64,000 bases of DNA from Oscillospiraceae bacterium (GCA_004555865.1 SFJO01000004.1:1-64000), one strand, 5' to 3'. Positions 1 through 8,794 are shown, numbered from the stretch's first letter. Numbers and translations are program-made. The notes: a model not told the origin generated them from the sequence alone.

Positions 1-105
1 ACCATGGTTTGGAGTGATTGTCAACACTTTTCTTCCATTTTCTTGAGAATTCGCGGCAGAGATTGGTTTTCATGTGCTTTGCCTTCTGTCCAGTTTGCCT
101 CTTCA

Positions 106-146
106 CTCGCGTCTTATCTCGCGTCTTATCTTATCTCGCGTCTTAT
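106..146. repeat. Three short direct repeats (12 bp)
   Basis: The 12-mer CTCGCGTCTTAT occurs at 106-117, 118-129 and 135-146. The first two copies abut and the third follows after 5 nt. A very AT-rich stretch with several TATA-like hexamers follows directly (about 143-175). The function is unknown; it may be slippage-prone spacer or part of an upstream regulatory region. I see no gene between 1 and 352. Confidence 0.7.
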
Positions 147-235
147 ATAGTATTATACATTATATATAGAAAAGATCGCACGTGACAAAGCAAACAGGGC
201 AAAGCAATTTGGTCTCCGTTTCCGGCTGCAGCCAT

Positions 236-290
236 GAGATGCCACCTCATCCGGCCCTTCGGGCCGCCTTCCCCTCAAGGGGAAGGCTTT
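236..290. repeat. Dispersed palindromic intergenic element
   Basis: This segment contains CCACCTCATCCGGCCC, a small GGCCC/GGGCC hairpin, and then GCCTTCCCCT-CA-AGGGGAAGGC, a perfect 10-bp inverted repeat at about 268-289. Similar pieces (TTCCCC..GGGGAAG hairpins, GGATGAGGTG) recur at about 26121-26148 and 30934-31046. From memory, this type of short repeat is frequent between genes in Faecalibacterium-like genomes. It carries no coding signal. Confidence 0.6.
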
Positions 291-352
291 GACTGTGCGG
301 TATCTTTGGCTTCCCACTTGCAGCTTCCACACACCCGATCTGCCTCGCATGC

Positions 353-381
353 TTGCCGCGCTTCTTTGGTTGTGCTATGAT
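353..381 (+). promoter_or_regulatory. Promoter of the coaX-like gene
   Basis: TTGCCG (353-358) and TATGAT (376-381) are separated by 17 nt, with an extended -10 TGC. Transcription would start near 388, about 50 nt before the ATG at 438. Confidence 0.6.
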
Positions 382-437
382 GAGAGCAAATGCCAATCCA
401 ATCGTATGCCGTTCGCCGGCCTCAGGAGGAACCATCC

Positions 438-1211
438 ATGATCCTTGCAGTCAATGTAGGTAACACGCATATTACCATCGGCGGCTATCAGGATGACCAG
501 CGGGTGTTCAGCGCCCGGCTGCGCACCAGCCTGCAATGCAGTTCGGATGAGTACGCCATCAAGCTGCTGGATCTACTTCGTCTGCACCAGATCCCCCGCA
601 GCCGGCTGAGCGGGGCCATCCTCAGCAGCGTGGTTCCCGCCATTTCCGGCGTGGTGCTGGTGGCGCTGGGCAAGCTGTGCCCCATGCGCGTGCTCACCAT
701 CGGTCCCGGGCTGAAAAGCGGCTTGAACATCTGCATTGAAAACCCCGCCCAGCTGGGCGGTGAGCTGCTTTGCGGCGGGGTTGCCGCCCTTCAGCTGGCT
801 GCGCCGCCGCTGCTGGTCATTACGGCCGACACTGCCATTACCATGACGGCCGTGAACCGGAACCGCCAGCTGGTGGGCGGCGTGATTCTGCCCGGGCCCC
901 AGGTGGCCATGGCCGCCCTGGTGCGCGGCACCGCGCAGCTGCCCCAGGTGGACCTGCACGCCCGGCCCAAAAGCGTGCTGAACGGCAACACCGCCGCCTG
1001 CCTTCAGGCGGGCAGCGTGCTGGGCACCGCCGCCATGCTGGACGGTCTCATTGCCCGCTTCCGGCTGGAACTGGGGGAAGAGCTGACCGTCATCTCCACC
1101 GGTACTCTCTCCTCCGCCGTGCGGGAAAGCTGCGCCACCCCCATCCGGCACGAGCCGAATCTGATTCTGGACGGTCTGTATGCCATCTGGAAGCGCAACA
1201 GCCGCGGGTAA
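438..1211 (+). CDS. CoaX-like (type III pantothenate kinase family) protein, divergent active site
   Basis: The start is ATG 438 behind AGGAGGA (424-430), giving 257 aa, a normal length for CoaX. CoaX phosphorylates pantothenate in coenzyme A synthesis and is cytoplasmic. The ASKHA phosphate-binding loop NVGNT (residues 6-10), the GPGLKSGLNI segment (89-98) and GGVILPG (147-153) fit the family. Two key places deviate. The family GADR/SDLxA Asp is replaced by Glu109 (GGEL), and the conserved D-x-GTATT loop reads TADTAITMT (129-137), so its Asp is Thr. It may be a weakly active or non-catalytic paralogue; the fold assignment is firm and the activity is not. It is monocistronic with its own promoter and terminator. 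Confidence 0.8.
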   Translation: MILAVNVGNTHITIGGYQDDQRVFSARLRTSLQCSSDEYAIKLLDLLRLHQIPRSRLSGAILSSVVPAISGVVLVALGKLCPMRVLTIGPGLKSGLNICIENPAQLGGELLCGGVAALQLAAPPLLVITADTAITMTAVNRNRQLVGGVILPGPQVAMAALVRGTAQLPQVDLHARPKSVLNGNTAACLQAGSVLGTAAMLDGLIARFRLELGEELTVISTGTLSSAVRESCATPIRHEPNLILDGLYAIWKRNSRG

Positions 1212-1224
1212 CCTTTTTTGTGAA

Positions 1225-1271
1225 AAAACAGCCGGACCTTTCTGCACCAGGCAGATCGGTTCGGCTGTTTT
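1225..1271 (+). terminator. Rho-independent terminator after the coaX-like gene
   Basis: The inverted repeat AAAACAGCCG / CGGCTGTTTT has arms at about 1226-1235 and 1262-1271. A flanking A-run on one side and T-run on the other could serve both strands, between convergent genes. Confidence 0.7.
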
Positions 1272-1364
1272 GCGTTTGCGGCAGTGCTTTGCGCCCAACG
1301 CATTCGTCACGGCTTAATGCCGCGTCCGCTTCCCCTCAAGGAAAAACTTCTTCTCCGCAGCATC

Positions 1365-3017
1365 TTAGTTTTGCGGTTCCGGTTTCGGCGCCTCGCGCAG
1401 GGCCGGGCCTAAGGTCTGCTGCCCGCGGCCAGGCTGATGCCGGTTCAGCAGGTACAGCTTCATGGCCACTTCCACCAGTGAGCGGTTGTCGTGGTCGCCC
1501 AGATCCATGTTCAGAACCCGGCAGATCTTTGCATACCGGTACTTGATGGAATTGTAGTGGATGTACAGTTCCCGGGCGGCCTCCTTCAGGTTCCAGCCAC
1601 AGCGCAGAATCTCCTGCAGCGTGGGCAGCAGCTCGCTGTGGCACTGTTCGTCGTAGTCCGCCAGAGGCTGAATGCACCGGCGGCACAGGTCGTCCGCTTC
1701 GGGGCTGTTCATCACCGGGGCCAGCAGCCGGTACAGGCCCAGCCGCTCGTAAAACAGAATGCGGTCAAACCAGTGCAGCGAATAGCCCAGGTTGATGGCC
1801 ACGCGGGCTTCCGAGTAACTCTTGGAGACCTCCCGGATGTTTTCGTAGTATTGCCCAACCCCCAGAGTGATGGTGAAGGGGCTGACCCCCGCCAGCACTT
1901 TCTGCAGCCGGGCAAAGGTGGCCTCCAGCCGGGCCGGCAGCTCCGCCCGTCCGAACTTCGGTTCGGAGATGATGAACGCGATCAGGTCACTCTGCTTGAA
2001 ATAGCGCGCCTCGGGGAAGGTTCGCTGCATCTCCCGGATGGAGCACTTGAAGATGACCTCGGTGGCCTGCTCCAGCATCCGGTTGGTGCTGGAATCCAGC
2101 CGGTCAATGAAGTAGCGCTTGATGTTGTTGATGTCCACCACCGCCGCCAGAGCGCCCTGGGTGAAATCCCACCCGTACAGGCGCGCGCGGTTGTGAATCT
2201 CCACATCCGCCTTCACGTTGTTCAGCAACAGATCCTCCAGAAAGGCCTCCTTGTATTTTTCTGCCATCTGCTGACCGGAGATGCGCAGCTGAATGCGCAT
2301 GATGAGCACGATGCCGGCATATTCCAGCGCCGTCTGCACATTGCTGCCCGCGGGCAGGCTGCCCTTGGCGAACAGCAGATAGCCGAACTGCTCGCTGTGG
2401 TTGGCCACCGCGTAGCTGTCACAGCGGGTCAGCAGCTCGGCCCCGGCCTCTTCCGGCTGCACGTCCGCCAGGCTTTCAGCCAGGGGGCCGTCCGGGGCCG
2501 AAAAATTCAGGCTTTTAAAATAGGTGTTCCAGAAGGCGCAGGGCACCCCCACAAAGGCGCTGAGGGTTTCGAGAATCTGCGGCACGCTGCTGTCGTTGAT
2601 GGCCAGGGCCATAAATTGGCGATGAATGGCCTCGGCTGGGCCGGGCTGGCCCGCCAGCACCGGCGCGGCAAGCTGCGGGTAGTCATACTGTTCCGGCACG
2701 CTCACCAGCGGCAGATTCAGTTCATCCGCCAGCGCCCGCACGTCCGCCGGGATGCTGCGCAGATAGCGTTTTTCCAGAATGCCCAGCCCGGCCGCACCGG
2801 CTTTTTGCAGCGCGCGCAGAAAATCCGGCAGGGTGATCGCCTGCTGCCCCAGCATATAGCCGGTGGTCAGCACCAGCTCGCCGCCCTTCAGCCGCTGTGC
2901 ACCGTCCGGGGTGTCCACCGCCGTCACGGCTGCGATCTTCCGGTCCACGCCGCCCGCGCCCGCCAAGAGGCGCAGGCCGGGCAAACCGGGCAGCGCCAAA
3001 AATTCCGAAACCGTCAT
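1365..3017 (-). CDS. PucR family transcriptional regulator
   Basis: The protein has 550 aa if started at the ATG at 3017, which has AAAGAGG just upstream; an upstream in-frame extension to 3203 has no good ribosome binding site and a low-complexity translation. The N-terminal PucR domain (about residues 1-125, starting MTVSEFLALPGL) is followed by a linker/GGDEF-like middle region. A C-terminal PucR-type helix-turn-helix lies at about 460-525 (GWNLKEAARELYIHYNSIKYR). PucR-type regulators usually control purine or amino-acid catabolism and neighbouring transporters. It lies directly downstream of the SLC13 carrier and amidohydrolase genes on the same strand, separated by a terminator, so local control of that pair is a reasonable inference. 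Confidence 0.88.
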   Translation of the reverse strand: MTVSEFLALPGLPGLRLLAGAGGVDRKIAAVTAVDTPDGAQRLKGGELVLTTGYMLGQQAITLPDFLRALQKAGAAGLGILEKRYLRSIPADVRALADELNLPLVSVPEQYDYPQLAAPVLAGQPGPAEAIHRQFMALAINDSSVPQILETLSAFVGVPCAFWNTYFKSLNFSAPDGPLAESLADVQPEEAGAELLTRCDSYAVANHSEQFGYLLFAKGSLPAGSNVQTALEYAGIVLIMRIQLRISGQQMAEKYKEAFLEDLLLNNVKADVEIHNRARLYGWDFTQGALAAVVDINNIKRYFIDRLDSSTNRMLEQATEVIFKCSIREMQRTFPEARYFKQSDLIAFIISEPKFGRAELPARLEATFARLQKVLAGVSPFTITLGVGQYYENIREVSKSYSEARVAINLGYSLHWFDRILFYERLGLYRLLAPVMNSPEADDLCRRCIQPLADYDEQCHSELLPTLQEILRCGWNLKEAARELYIHYNSIKYRYAKICRVLNMDLGDHDNRSLVEVAMKLYLLNRHQPGRGQQTLGPALREAPKPEPQN

Positions 3018-3166
3018 ATCCGTCCTCTTTCTCAAAGCCGCTTTTTGCAAACTGCGGCCGCTCATGCGCACCGCCGGGGCAGCCGCCCCGTTTGATTCCA
3101 GTATACCAGCTTTGCCGCCGGGGCGCATCTGCTTTTTGCGCGCGGGTGCCCTTGGCCTCGGGGCGC

Positions 3167-3200
3167 AAAAAAATGCGCTGCCCGCAGGGGCAGCGCATTT
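3167..3200 (-). terminator. Rho-independent terminator of the amidohydrolase/carrier operon
   Basis: On the minus strand the stem AAATGCGCTGCCC / GGGCAGCGCATTT (arms 3188-3200 and 3171-3183) is followed by a run of seven T, 25 nt after the SLC13 stop codon. Confidence 0.9.
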
Positions 3201-3224
3201 CAAACTTCTTGCAGCTGGTTTGAA

Positions 3225-4508
3225 TCAGCCGAACGCCGGGAACAGAGTCATCGCAATCAGCACGCCCAGCGCACCGCGCAGGATGCCGGGGATGAGGCCG
3301 ACCTTGAACACGGTTTTGGCGCTGTAGCCGCCGGCGTTCATGGCCATGGGAACCACCGCCGTGGACAGCGGGGTAATCAGAGAGGACATGGAAGCCAGGG
3401 CGCACAGGATGATGGGGCCGCGGGGGTCGCAGCCCATGGAGCCGCAGGTGATCACGGTGAGGGGAACCAGCACGGTGGTCACCGCACGGTTGTACAGCAG
3501 AGAGGTCATGATGAAGGCCACGATGTAGAAGGCCGCGCCGATCACATAGCCGTTGCTCACGCCGCTCAGCACGCCGGCGATCCAGTTGCCCAGCATCTCG
3601 GCCGCGCCGGTCTGGCTCAGGCCTTCGCCCAGCACCGTCACGCCCACATACAGCAGCACGGTGCTCATGTTCATGTTGTCAATGGCTTCGCGCTCGGTCA
3701 GAACGCCGCTGAATACCACCGCAATGGCGCCGATCAGGGTCACCTTCCAGGAAGAGAAGCCCAGCATCAGGCAGACGATCACAGCAATGAAAATACCGTA
3801 GCCCAGGAATTCCCGCACGGGACTGAGAGGCTCCTGCTTCTTCAGCGCGCGGCCGGCCACCATGGTGGTGGGCACATCGGGCTCGTCGGGCAAAAAGCGG
3901 GGCACCACGAAGATGGCCAGCAGAATGGTCATCAGGCCGACGGGCAGCAGCACGCTGGTCTCGCTCCACATATTCAGCTGGGTCGCGGTCCAGCCGTAGG
4001 ACTCCATGTAGCCGTTCTGGGTCACATACCAGGCGGCGTAGGGGCCGATGGGCTCAATGATGAAGGAGCAGGACACGCTGGCAATGGCGATGGGGTACAT
4101 CATCTTGGAGGGGCTGATCTTCATCTCTTCGCACATATTCTGCACCAGAGGGCACACCAGCGCAAACAGCGCCACAATGCTGGGGATGAACTGGCCCAGA
4201 ATGCAGGTAACCACCACGTAGGAAGCCAGCACCTTGGTGAAGGAGCCGCCCGTCACCTTCAGCAGCAGCTTGGAGAGGTGGTTGATCATCTGGGTGCGGC
4301 TCAGGCCGGCCGCCACGATGAACATGGACACCATGGTTACGACGGTGGAGCTGCCGAATGCGCCCAGCGCCGTCTTGGCTTCCACGCAGCCGGTGAGCAC
4401 CAGGGCCACCAGCACCGCCATGGAAGTAAAGGACATGGGCAGCTGTTTGATGAAGAACCCAATCACCATCAAGGCAAAGATGATCAGGCAGATCGTCATG
4501 GTTGACAC
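3225..4508 (-). CDS. SLC13/DASS-type anion permease
   Basis: This 427-aa polytopic membrane protein has about 11 hydrophobic segments and is in the SLC13 (sodium:dicarboxylate-like) family, with conserved helix-breaking segments such as QFIPSIVALFA and a C-terminal SSLITPLSTAVVP. I chose the GTG start at 4508 because AAAAGGAGG lies 8 nt before it; ATG 4499 is too far from that site. It is the second gene after the M20 amidohydrolase (118 nt gap). The pair suggests uptake of an anionic N-acyl or amide compound followed by intracellular hydrolysis. The substrate cannot be read from sequence. Confidence 0.82.
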   Translation of the reverse strand: MSTMTICLIIFALMVIGFFIKQLPMSFTSMAVLVALVLTGCVEAKTALGAFGSSTVVTMVSMFIVAAGLSRTQMINHLSKLLLKVTGGSFTKVLASYVVVTCILGQFIPSIVALFALVCPLVQNMCEEMKISPSKMMYPIAIASVSCSFIIEPIGPYAAWYVTQNGYMESYGWTATQLNMWSETSVLLPVGLMTILLAIFVVPRFLPDEPDVPTTMVAGRALKKQEPLSPVREFLGYGIFIAVIVCLMLGFSSWKVTLIGAIAVVFSGVLTEREAIDNMNMSTVLLYVGVTVLGEGLSQTGAAEMLGNWIAGVLSGVSNGYVIGAAFYIVAFIMTSLLYNRAVTTVLVPLTVITCGSMGCDPRGPIILCALASMSSLITPLSTAVVPMAMNAGGYSAKTVFKVGLIPGILRGALGVLIAMTLFPAFG

Positions 4509-4626
4509 TTGAAATTCCTCCTTTTTTCATTCCGATTGAGTTTGGAGCCTGCCGAAATTCAACATTCCGTCAAACTCCGGCATTTATTCCTGCCAGTAAA
4601 AGCATCTGCTCGCTTTTGCCGGTTGT

Positions 4627-6075
4627 TCAGGCGTTCTCTTTGGGGATGCGGGGCATTACCTCCGGCGGAATGGGCGGGTCGTAGCTGCGCCCGCCGGTGC
4701 GCCGGTCCTTCTCCTCCTTGGCCCGGCGCAGAATGTCCGGGTCCTCCAGGCAGTCAATGCCGCAGGCTGCCATCACCTGGCCGGCAAACAGCATTCCCTT
4801 TTTCGCCATGGGGCTTTTGCCCACGCTGACCATCTGCCAGGTGTGCATGGCCGTATCGGCGGGCATCGTGGTGCCGTTGATCTGTGCCAGCGGGCACACC
4901 CAGCTCACATCGCCCACGTCCGAAGAGACGAAGCCCTGCCGCTCGGGCGGGTAGGGCATCACCACACCGTGGATGGGCGAATTTTTGTCCGCCTCCAACC
5001 GGGCCTTCTCGGCCGGGTCGGTCACATCGGCAGCCAGCGTATCAAAGTAGGAGTGCCCCACCGGGTTCGTGGCCTGAAGGGCGCGGGCAAAGGCCAGGTC
5101 GTCCTCGTCGTACTGCACCGGGGGCAGCTGCTCCATGTTTTTCTGCATCAGCTTCAGCAGCTCCGTGTTCAGCACCGTGTTGGAGCAGGCCTTGATGAAC
5201 TCGATCTCCACCCGGGTGTCGGTCATCATGGCCGCGCCCTGGGCAATGCGGTTCACCCGCTCGTACAGCTCCTTCACCTGGGGCAGCTGCGGGGCACGCA
5301 TCAGGTACAACCCCTCGGCGTAGGCCTGCACAATGCCCGGCGCGTTGCCGCCCGCGTTGGTAATGGCGTAATGCACCCGGGTGTTGGTGGGAATGTGCTC
5401 CCGCAGGTACTGCACGCCGTTGTTCATCAGTTCCAGGGCATCCAGTGCGCTCCGCCCCAGCTCCGGCGACATGGCCGCGTGGGACGAGGTGCCGTAAAAG
5501 TGGTAGCACACCTGATAGTTGGCCATGGTGCTCTCGGTGGCGGCGCTGTTCACAGTGCCGGGGTGCCAGCAGAAGGCGGCATCCAGCCCATTGAACACGC
5601 CGGCCCGGGCCATGAAGCCCTTGCCGGAACCGCCTTCCTCCGCCGGGCAGGCGAAGAACTTCACGGTGCCGGGGCGATGGTTTGCCTCCAGATAGTGCTT
5701 CAGGCCCAGCGCGGCGGCAAACGCGCCTGTGCCCAGCAGGTTGTGCCCGCAGCCGTGGCCGGGGCCCTCCTTCACCAGAGGCTTTTTCTCGGCCAGGCCG
5801 GCCTCCTGGCTCAGGCCGGGCAGGGCGTCAAACTCGCCCAGAAAGCCGATGACCGGCCCGCCGCTGCCGAAGGTGCCCACCACGGACGTGGGAATGTCTC
5901 CCACGCCCTGCTCTACGGTAAAGCCCTCCTTCTCCAGCGTTTCGCTGAACAGCCGGGCGGCATAATGCTCGGTAAAGCCAACCTCCGGGTGATCCCAGAG
6001 GCGGTCGCTCATATCAAACAGCAGGTCACTGCGCTGCCCAATGTATTCCAGTGCCTCTTGCTTTGCGCGCTCCAT
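4627..6075 (-). CDS. M20 family amidohydrolase, AbgB-like
   Basis: The protein has 482 aa, very close to AbgB (p-aminobenzoyl-glutamate hydrolase subunit). M20 metal-binding motifs are seen: GEFDALPG, GHGCGHN, the EE pair in CPAEEGG, and CWHPGT. The start is ATG 6075 with GGAGGAG upstream. Family members hydrolyse N-acyl amino acids or aminobenzoyl-glutamate in the cytoplasm. No AbgA partner is present, so it may act as a homodimer on another amide. It is the first gene of an operon with the SLC13 carrier, driven by a consensus promoter at 6187-6215 with a tandem repeat at the expected start site. Confidence 0.85.
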   Translation of the reverse strand: MERAKQEALEYIGQRSDLLFDMSDRLWDHPEVGFTEHYAARLFSETLEKEGFTVEQGVGDIPTSVVGTFGSGGPVIGFLGEFDALPGLSQEAGLAEKKPLVKEGPGHGCGHNLLGTGAFAAALGLKHYLEANHRPGTVKFFACPAEEGGSGKGFMARAGVFNGLDAAFCWHPGTVNSAATESTMANYQVCYHFYGTSSHAAMSPELGRSALDALELMNNGVQYLREHIPTNTRVHYAITNAGGNAPGIVQAYAEGLYLMRAPQLPQVKELYERVNRIAQGAAMMTDTRVEIEFIKACSNTVLNTELLKLMQKNMEQLPPVQYDEDDLAFARALQATNPVGHSYFDTLAADVTDPAEKARLEADKNSPIHGVVMPYPPERQGFVSSDVGDVSWVCPLAQINGTTMPADTAMHTWQMVSVGKSPMAKKGMLFAGQVMAACGIDCLEDPDILRRAKEEKDRRTGGRSYDPPIPPEVMPRIPKENA

Positions 6076-6155
6076 CGTCGTTCTCTCCTCCGATCACCGG
6101 GCCGCCGCAGAGTTTCACGGCAGCCCGTGCCTTTTATGACAATGATTTGATTTAT

Positions 6156-6177
6156 TTTCGGACATCTTTCGGAAATG
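6156..6177. promoter_or_regulatory. Tandem operator-like repeat at the abgB start site
   Basis: Two 11-bp units, TTTCGGACATC and TTTCGGAAATG, lie head to tail, one DNA turn apart. They fall just downstream of the abgB -10, where a bound repressor would block transcription. The binding protein is unknown; the flanking PucR, LysR and winged-helix regulators are candidates. Confidence 0.5.
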
Positions 6178-6186
6178 TTTGATTTT

Positions 6187-6215
6187 ATGATACCCCCACC
6201 CGTAAAAGTTGTCAA
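6187..6215 (-). promoter_or_regulatory. Promoter of the abgB-SLC13 operon
   Basis: On the minus strand TTGACA (6210-6215), a 17-nt spacer and TATCAT (6187-6192) give a near-consensus vegetative promoter about 110 nt before the abgB ATG. Confidence 0.85.
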
Positions 6216-6381
6216 TTCCTTTTCTCTCTTTTTCCTTATTTTGTGCAGATGCACAAATAGCATGATGCATTTTGTATGTTTTTGTTGTTTTTTGAACTTG
6301 TTTTTCTCAAACCTCCCGCTCCAGTCCCTTGAAATCTCCGCTTTTCCCACCGCGGCACTGGTCATTCCCGGCCAAAGCCGC

Positions 6382-6387
6382 TATACT
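6382..6387 (+). promoter_or_regulatory. Probable -10 of the winged-helix regulator gene
   Basis: TATACT at 6382-6387 lies about 95 nt before the ATG at 6482. The hexamer 17 nt upstream is TGGTCA, a weak -35. The region 6216-6481 otherwise holds no gene. Confidence 0.45.
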
Positions 6388-6481
6388 GATAGGTAGAATC
6401 TGTTCTGCAAAGGGCGCTAAAGGGCGCTGCCCGCCGGGCCGCCCTCACGGTCCCATTCTTTTTGACAAGGAGCCTGCTTCC

Positions 6482-7819
6482 ATGTATATCATTGGTGTTT
6501 TTGCCACGGCCCGTTCTCTGCGCAACATCCTGCGCATTGACAGTGAACTGCGCAGCCAGTGCAACGTGACCTATCTGCCCTATACCTCTCTGGAGCATCT
6601 GTGCTATCTGTTTGAGCAGAACGCCGACCGGTTTGACGGGTACCTCTTCGGCGGCCTGTACCCCTACCGCACGGTGCAGCACAAGTTCGGCCCGCTGCAC
6701 AAGCCCCACGCCTACTTCACCGTGTCGGACCGGGACTATTACCAGATCATCGCCCGTATGCTGGTGCAGAACCCCACGCTGGACTTCCGTCGGGTGTACT
6801 TTGACCGGCCTGAAATCCCGGTGGACTTCCGCTCGGTGTTCGGCCGGGAGGACACCCCCCTGCTCGGGTCCGCTTCCATTGACTGGCAGCAGGTGGACGA
6901 CTGGTACCCCCCTTTGAAGGAGTACTACCTCAACCTCTGGAACAGCGGCAAGGTGGATCTGCTGGTTACCCGCTTCGGCAGCCTGGAGGATTACTTCACC
7001 CAGAACCACATCCGACATGAGTTTCTGTTCGCCTCACCGGAATCCATGATCGAGACCTTTAACGGCCTGGTCACCCAGATCAACACCTCGGCTGTGCACG
7101 ATTCCGCCGCCTGTCTGGCGCTCATCGCCTCCCCCCAGCCTCTGAGCGAGGTTCAGTGGGCCGCCCTGGGCGCCCGGCTGGAGGCCTGCAACAAGCAGTT
7201 CGGTATGCCGTTTCTCATCTATGAGCGCAGCCAGCACTATGAACTGACCACCAACATCTCGGTGCTGAAGGAGCTTTCCCGCCAGTACACCACCTGCCCG
7301 GTTACCGCCTTTCTGGAGGACGGGGTAGATTTTCCCGTCTGCACCGGCTGGGGCTGCGCCAACAACGTGATCGACGCCCACCGCAACGCCCAGCGGGCTG
7401 AAAAGGAGGCCCTGCTCACCAAGGGCAGCGCGGCCTTCATCGTCACCGAGGACAATGGCATCATCGGCCCGCTCTCCTCGGTGCGGCGCATCCAGTACAC
7501 CGACGCGCCCGACCCCCAGCTCACCCGCCTCAGCGAGCAGATGGGGGTTTCGGCCCTGTATCTGAGCAAGATCTTCTCGGTGCTCAACCAGAAGGGCAGC
7601 GACACCCTCTCGGCCGAAGAGCTGGCCTTTTACCTCAGCATCACCTCCCGCAGCGCCTCCCGCATTCTCTCCAAACTGGTGGAGCGGGGCGGGGCCACCG
7701 TGCAGTACAACCGCCAGCTGAACCTTCGGGGCCGCCCCGCCAAAATTTATAAGATCACCTTGCGCCGGCAGGCAGCCGAGGCAGCCCTGCCCACCCCGCC
7801 GCCGGAGGTTCTGCCCTGA
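6482..7819 (+). CDS. Winged-helix regulator with unassigned sensor region
   Basis: The protein has 445 aa with its start at ATG 6482 after an AAGGAG site. I do not recognise the full-length family. The N-terminal third resembles no common sensor by eye. The middle contains GWGCANNVIDAHRNAQRAE, which recalls the GxGxxxxxAxxNAxxA segment of degenerate nucleotidyl-cyclase/GGDEF-like folds. The C-terminus (about residues 355-430) looks like a winged helix: SEQMGVSALYLSKI, then SAEELAFYLSITSRSASRI and a GRPAK tail. It is followed after 48 nt by a LysR gene on the same strand and is divergent from the abgB operon, so it probably senses a compound linked to that operon. Confidence 0.6.
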   Translation: MYIIGVFATARSLRNILRIDSELRSQCNVTYLPYTSLEHLCYLFEQNADRFDGYLFGGLYPYRTVQHKFGPLHKPHAYFTVSDRDYYQIIARMLVQNPTLDFRRVYFDRPEIPVDFRSVFGREDTPLLGSASIDWQQVDDWYPPLKEYYLNLWNSGKVDLLVTRFGSLEDYFTQNHIRHEFLFASPESMIETFNGLVTQINTSAVHDSAACLALIASPQPLSEVQWAALGARLEACNKQFGMPFLIYERSQHYELTTNISVLKELSRQYTTCPVTAFLEDGVDFPVCTGWGCANNVIDAHRNAQRAEKEALLTKGSAAFIVTEDNGIIGPLSSVRRIQYTDAPDPQLTRLSEQMGVSALYLSKIFSVLNQKGSDTLSAEELAFYLSITSRSASRILSKLVERGGATVQYNRQLNLRGRPAKIYKITLRRQAAEAALPTPPPEVLP

Positions 7820-7867
7820 AGCGGCACTCCCGCCGGGCAAATACGTTTCAAGCAATAAGGAGACTCC

Positions 7868-8794
7868 ATGACTCTGCAGCAGCTTATCTACGTCGTCACC
7901 GTGGCGGACGAAACCTCCATGAACCGGGCCGCCCAGCGGCTGTACCTGGCGCAGTCCAGTCTCTCCGCCGGCATTCACAGCCTGGAAGAGGAGCTGGGCT
8001 TCTCGCTGTTCCGCCGCTCCAACCGGGGCGTAGTCCCCACCCCCGAGGGGGAAGAGTTTCTCGCCTATGCCCGGCAGATCGTCAGCCAGTACCGCCTCAC
8101 CGAAGAGCGCTTCATCCTCAAGCGGCAGGTGAAAAAGCAGTTCAGCGTCTCCACCCAGCACTATACCTTCGCGGTCAAGGCCTTCATCCAGCTGGCCCGT
8201 CAGTTCCGGCCGGATGAGTACGCCTTCGGCATTTACGAATGCCGCACCGCCGAAATTCTGGAAAACGTGCGCAGCTGCAAAAGCGAGGTGGGTGTGCTCT
8301 ATCTGGACGACTTCAACCGGGAGGTACTGGAAAAGCTGCTGGCGGACAGCGGCCTGGAATTCACCGAACTGTTTCCCTGCCGCACCTATGTCTTTCTGGC
8401 GGCAGGTCATCCGCTGGCCGAGCGGGCGCTCATCACGCTGGAGGACCTGGCCCCCTACCCCTGCCTTTCCTTCGATCAGGGCCAGTCGTTCTATCTGGCC
8501 GAGGAGGTGTACAGCACCTATCACTACCGGCAGGTGATCAAGGCCAGCGACCGGGCCACCCTGCTCAACCTGATGGTGGGGCTGGACGGCTACACCCTCT
8601 GCTCCGGCATCCTGTGCGAAGAGCTGAACGGCGACGGCTACCGGGCCGTCCCGCTGGATTCGGACAAGATCATGCACATCGGCTACATCAAGCGCCAGGG
8701 CTGCGTGCTCAGCCCCCTTGCCAAAATCTATCTGGAAGAGCTTAATCGCTGCAACGTCAATGTGCTGGATCACCCCGCCGGGCCGACCCGCTGA
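7868..8794 (+). CDS. LysR family transcriptional regulator
   Basis: The protein has 308 aa, the usual LysR length. The N-terminal helix-turn-helix (about residues 1-60, MTLQQLIYVVTVADETSMNRAA, QSSLSAGIHSLEEELG) is followed by a substrate-binding domain (about 90-300). The start ATG 7868 has AAGGAG six nt upstream. It is probably cotranscribed with the preceding winged-helix gene and ends at a strong terminator. Possible targets are the divergent abgB operon or metY downstream; neither is proven. Confidence 0.9.
   Translation: MTLQQLIYVVTVADETSMNRAAQRLYLAQSSLSAGIHSLEEELGFSLFRRSNRGVVPTPEGEEFLAYARQIVSQYRLTEERFILKRQVKKQFSVSTQHYTFAVKAFIQLARQFRPDEYAFGIYECRTAEILENVRSCKSEVGVLYLDDFNREVLEKLLADSGLEFTELFPCRTYVFLAAGHPLAERALITLEDLAPYPCLSFDQGQSFYLAEEVYSTYHYRQVIKASDRATLLNLMVGLDGYTLCSGILCEELNGDGYRAVPLDSDKIMHIGYIKRQGCVLSPLAKIYLEELNRCNVNVLDHPAGPTR

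Noticed and set aside
153..435. Two minus-strand frames of 62-65 codons before coaX
   Set aside because: They run through the palindromic repeat, lack ribosome binding sites and have no family resemblance.
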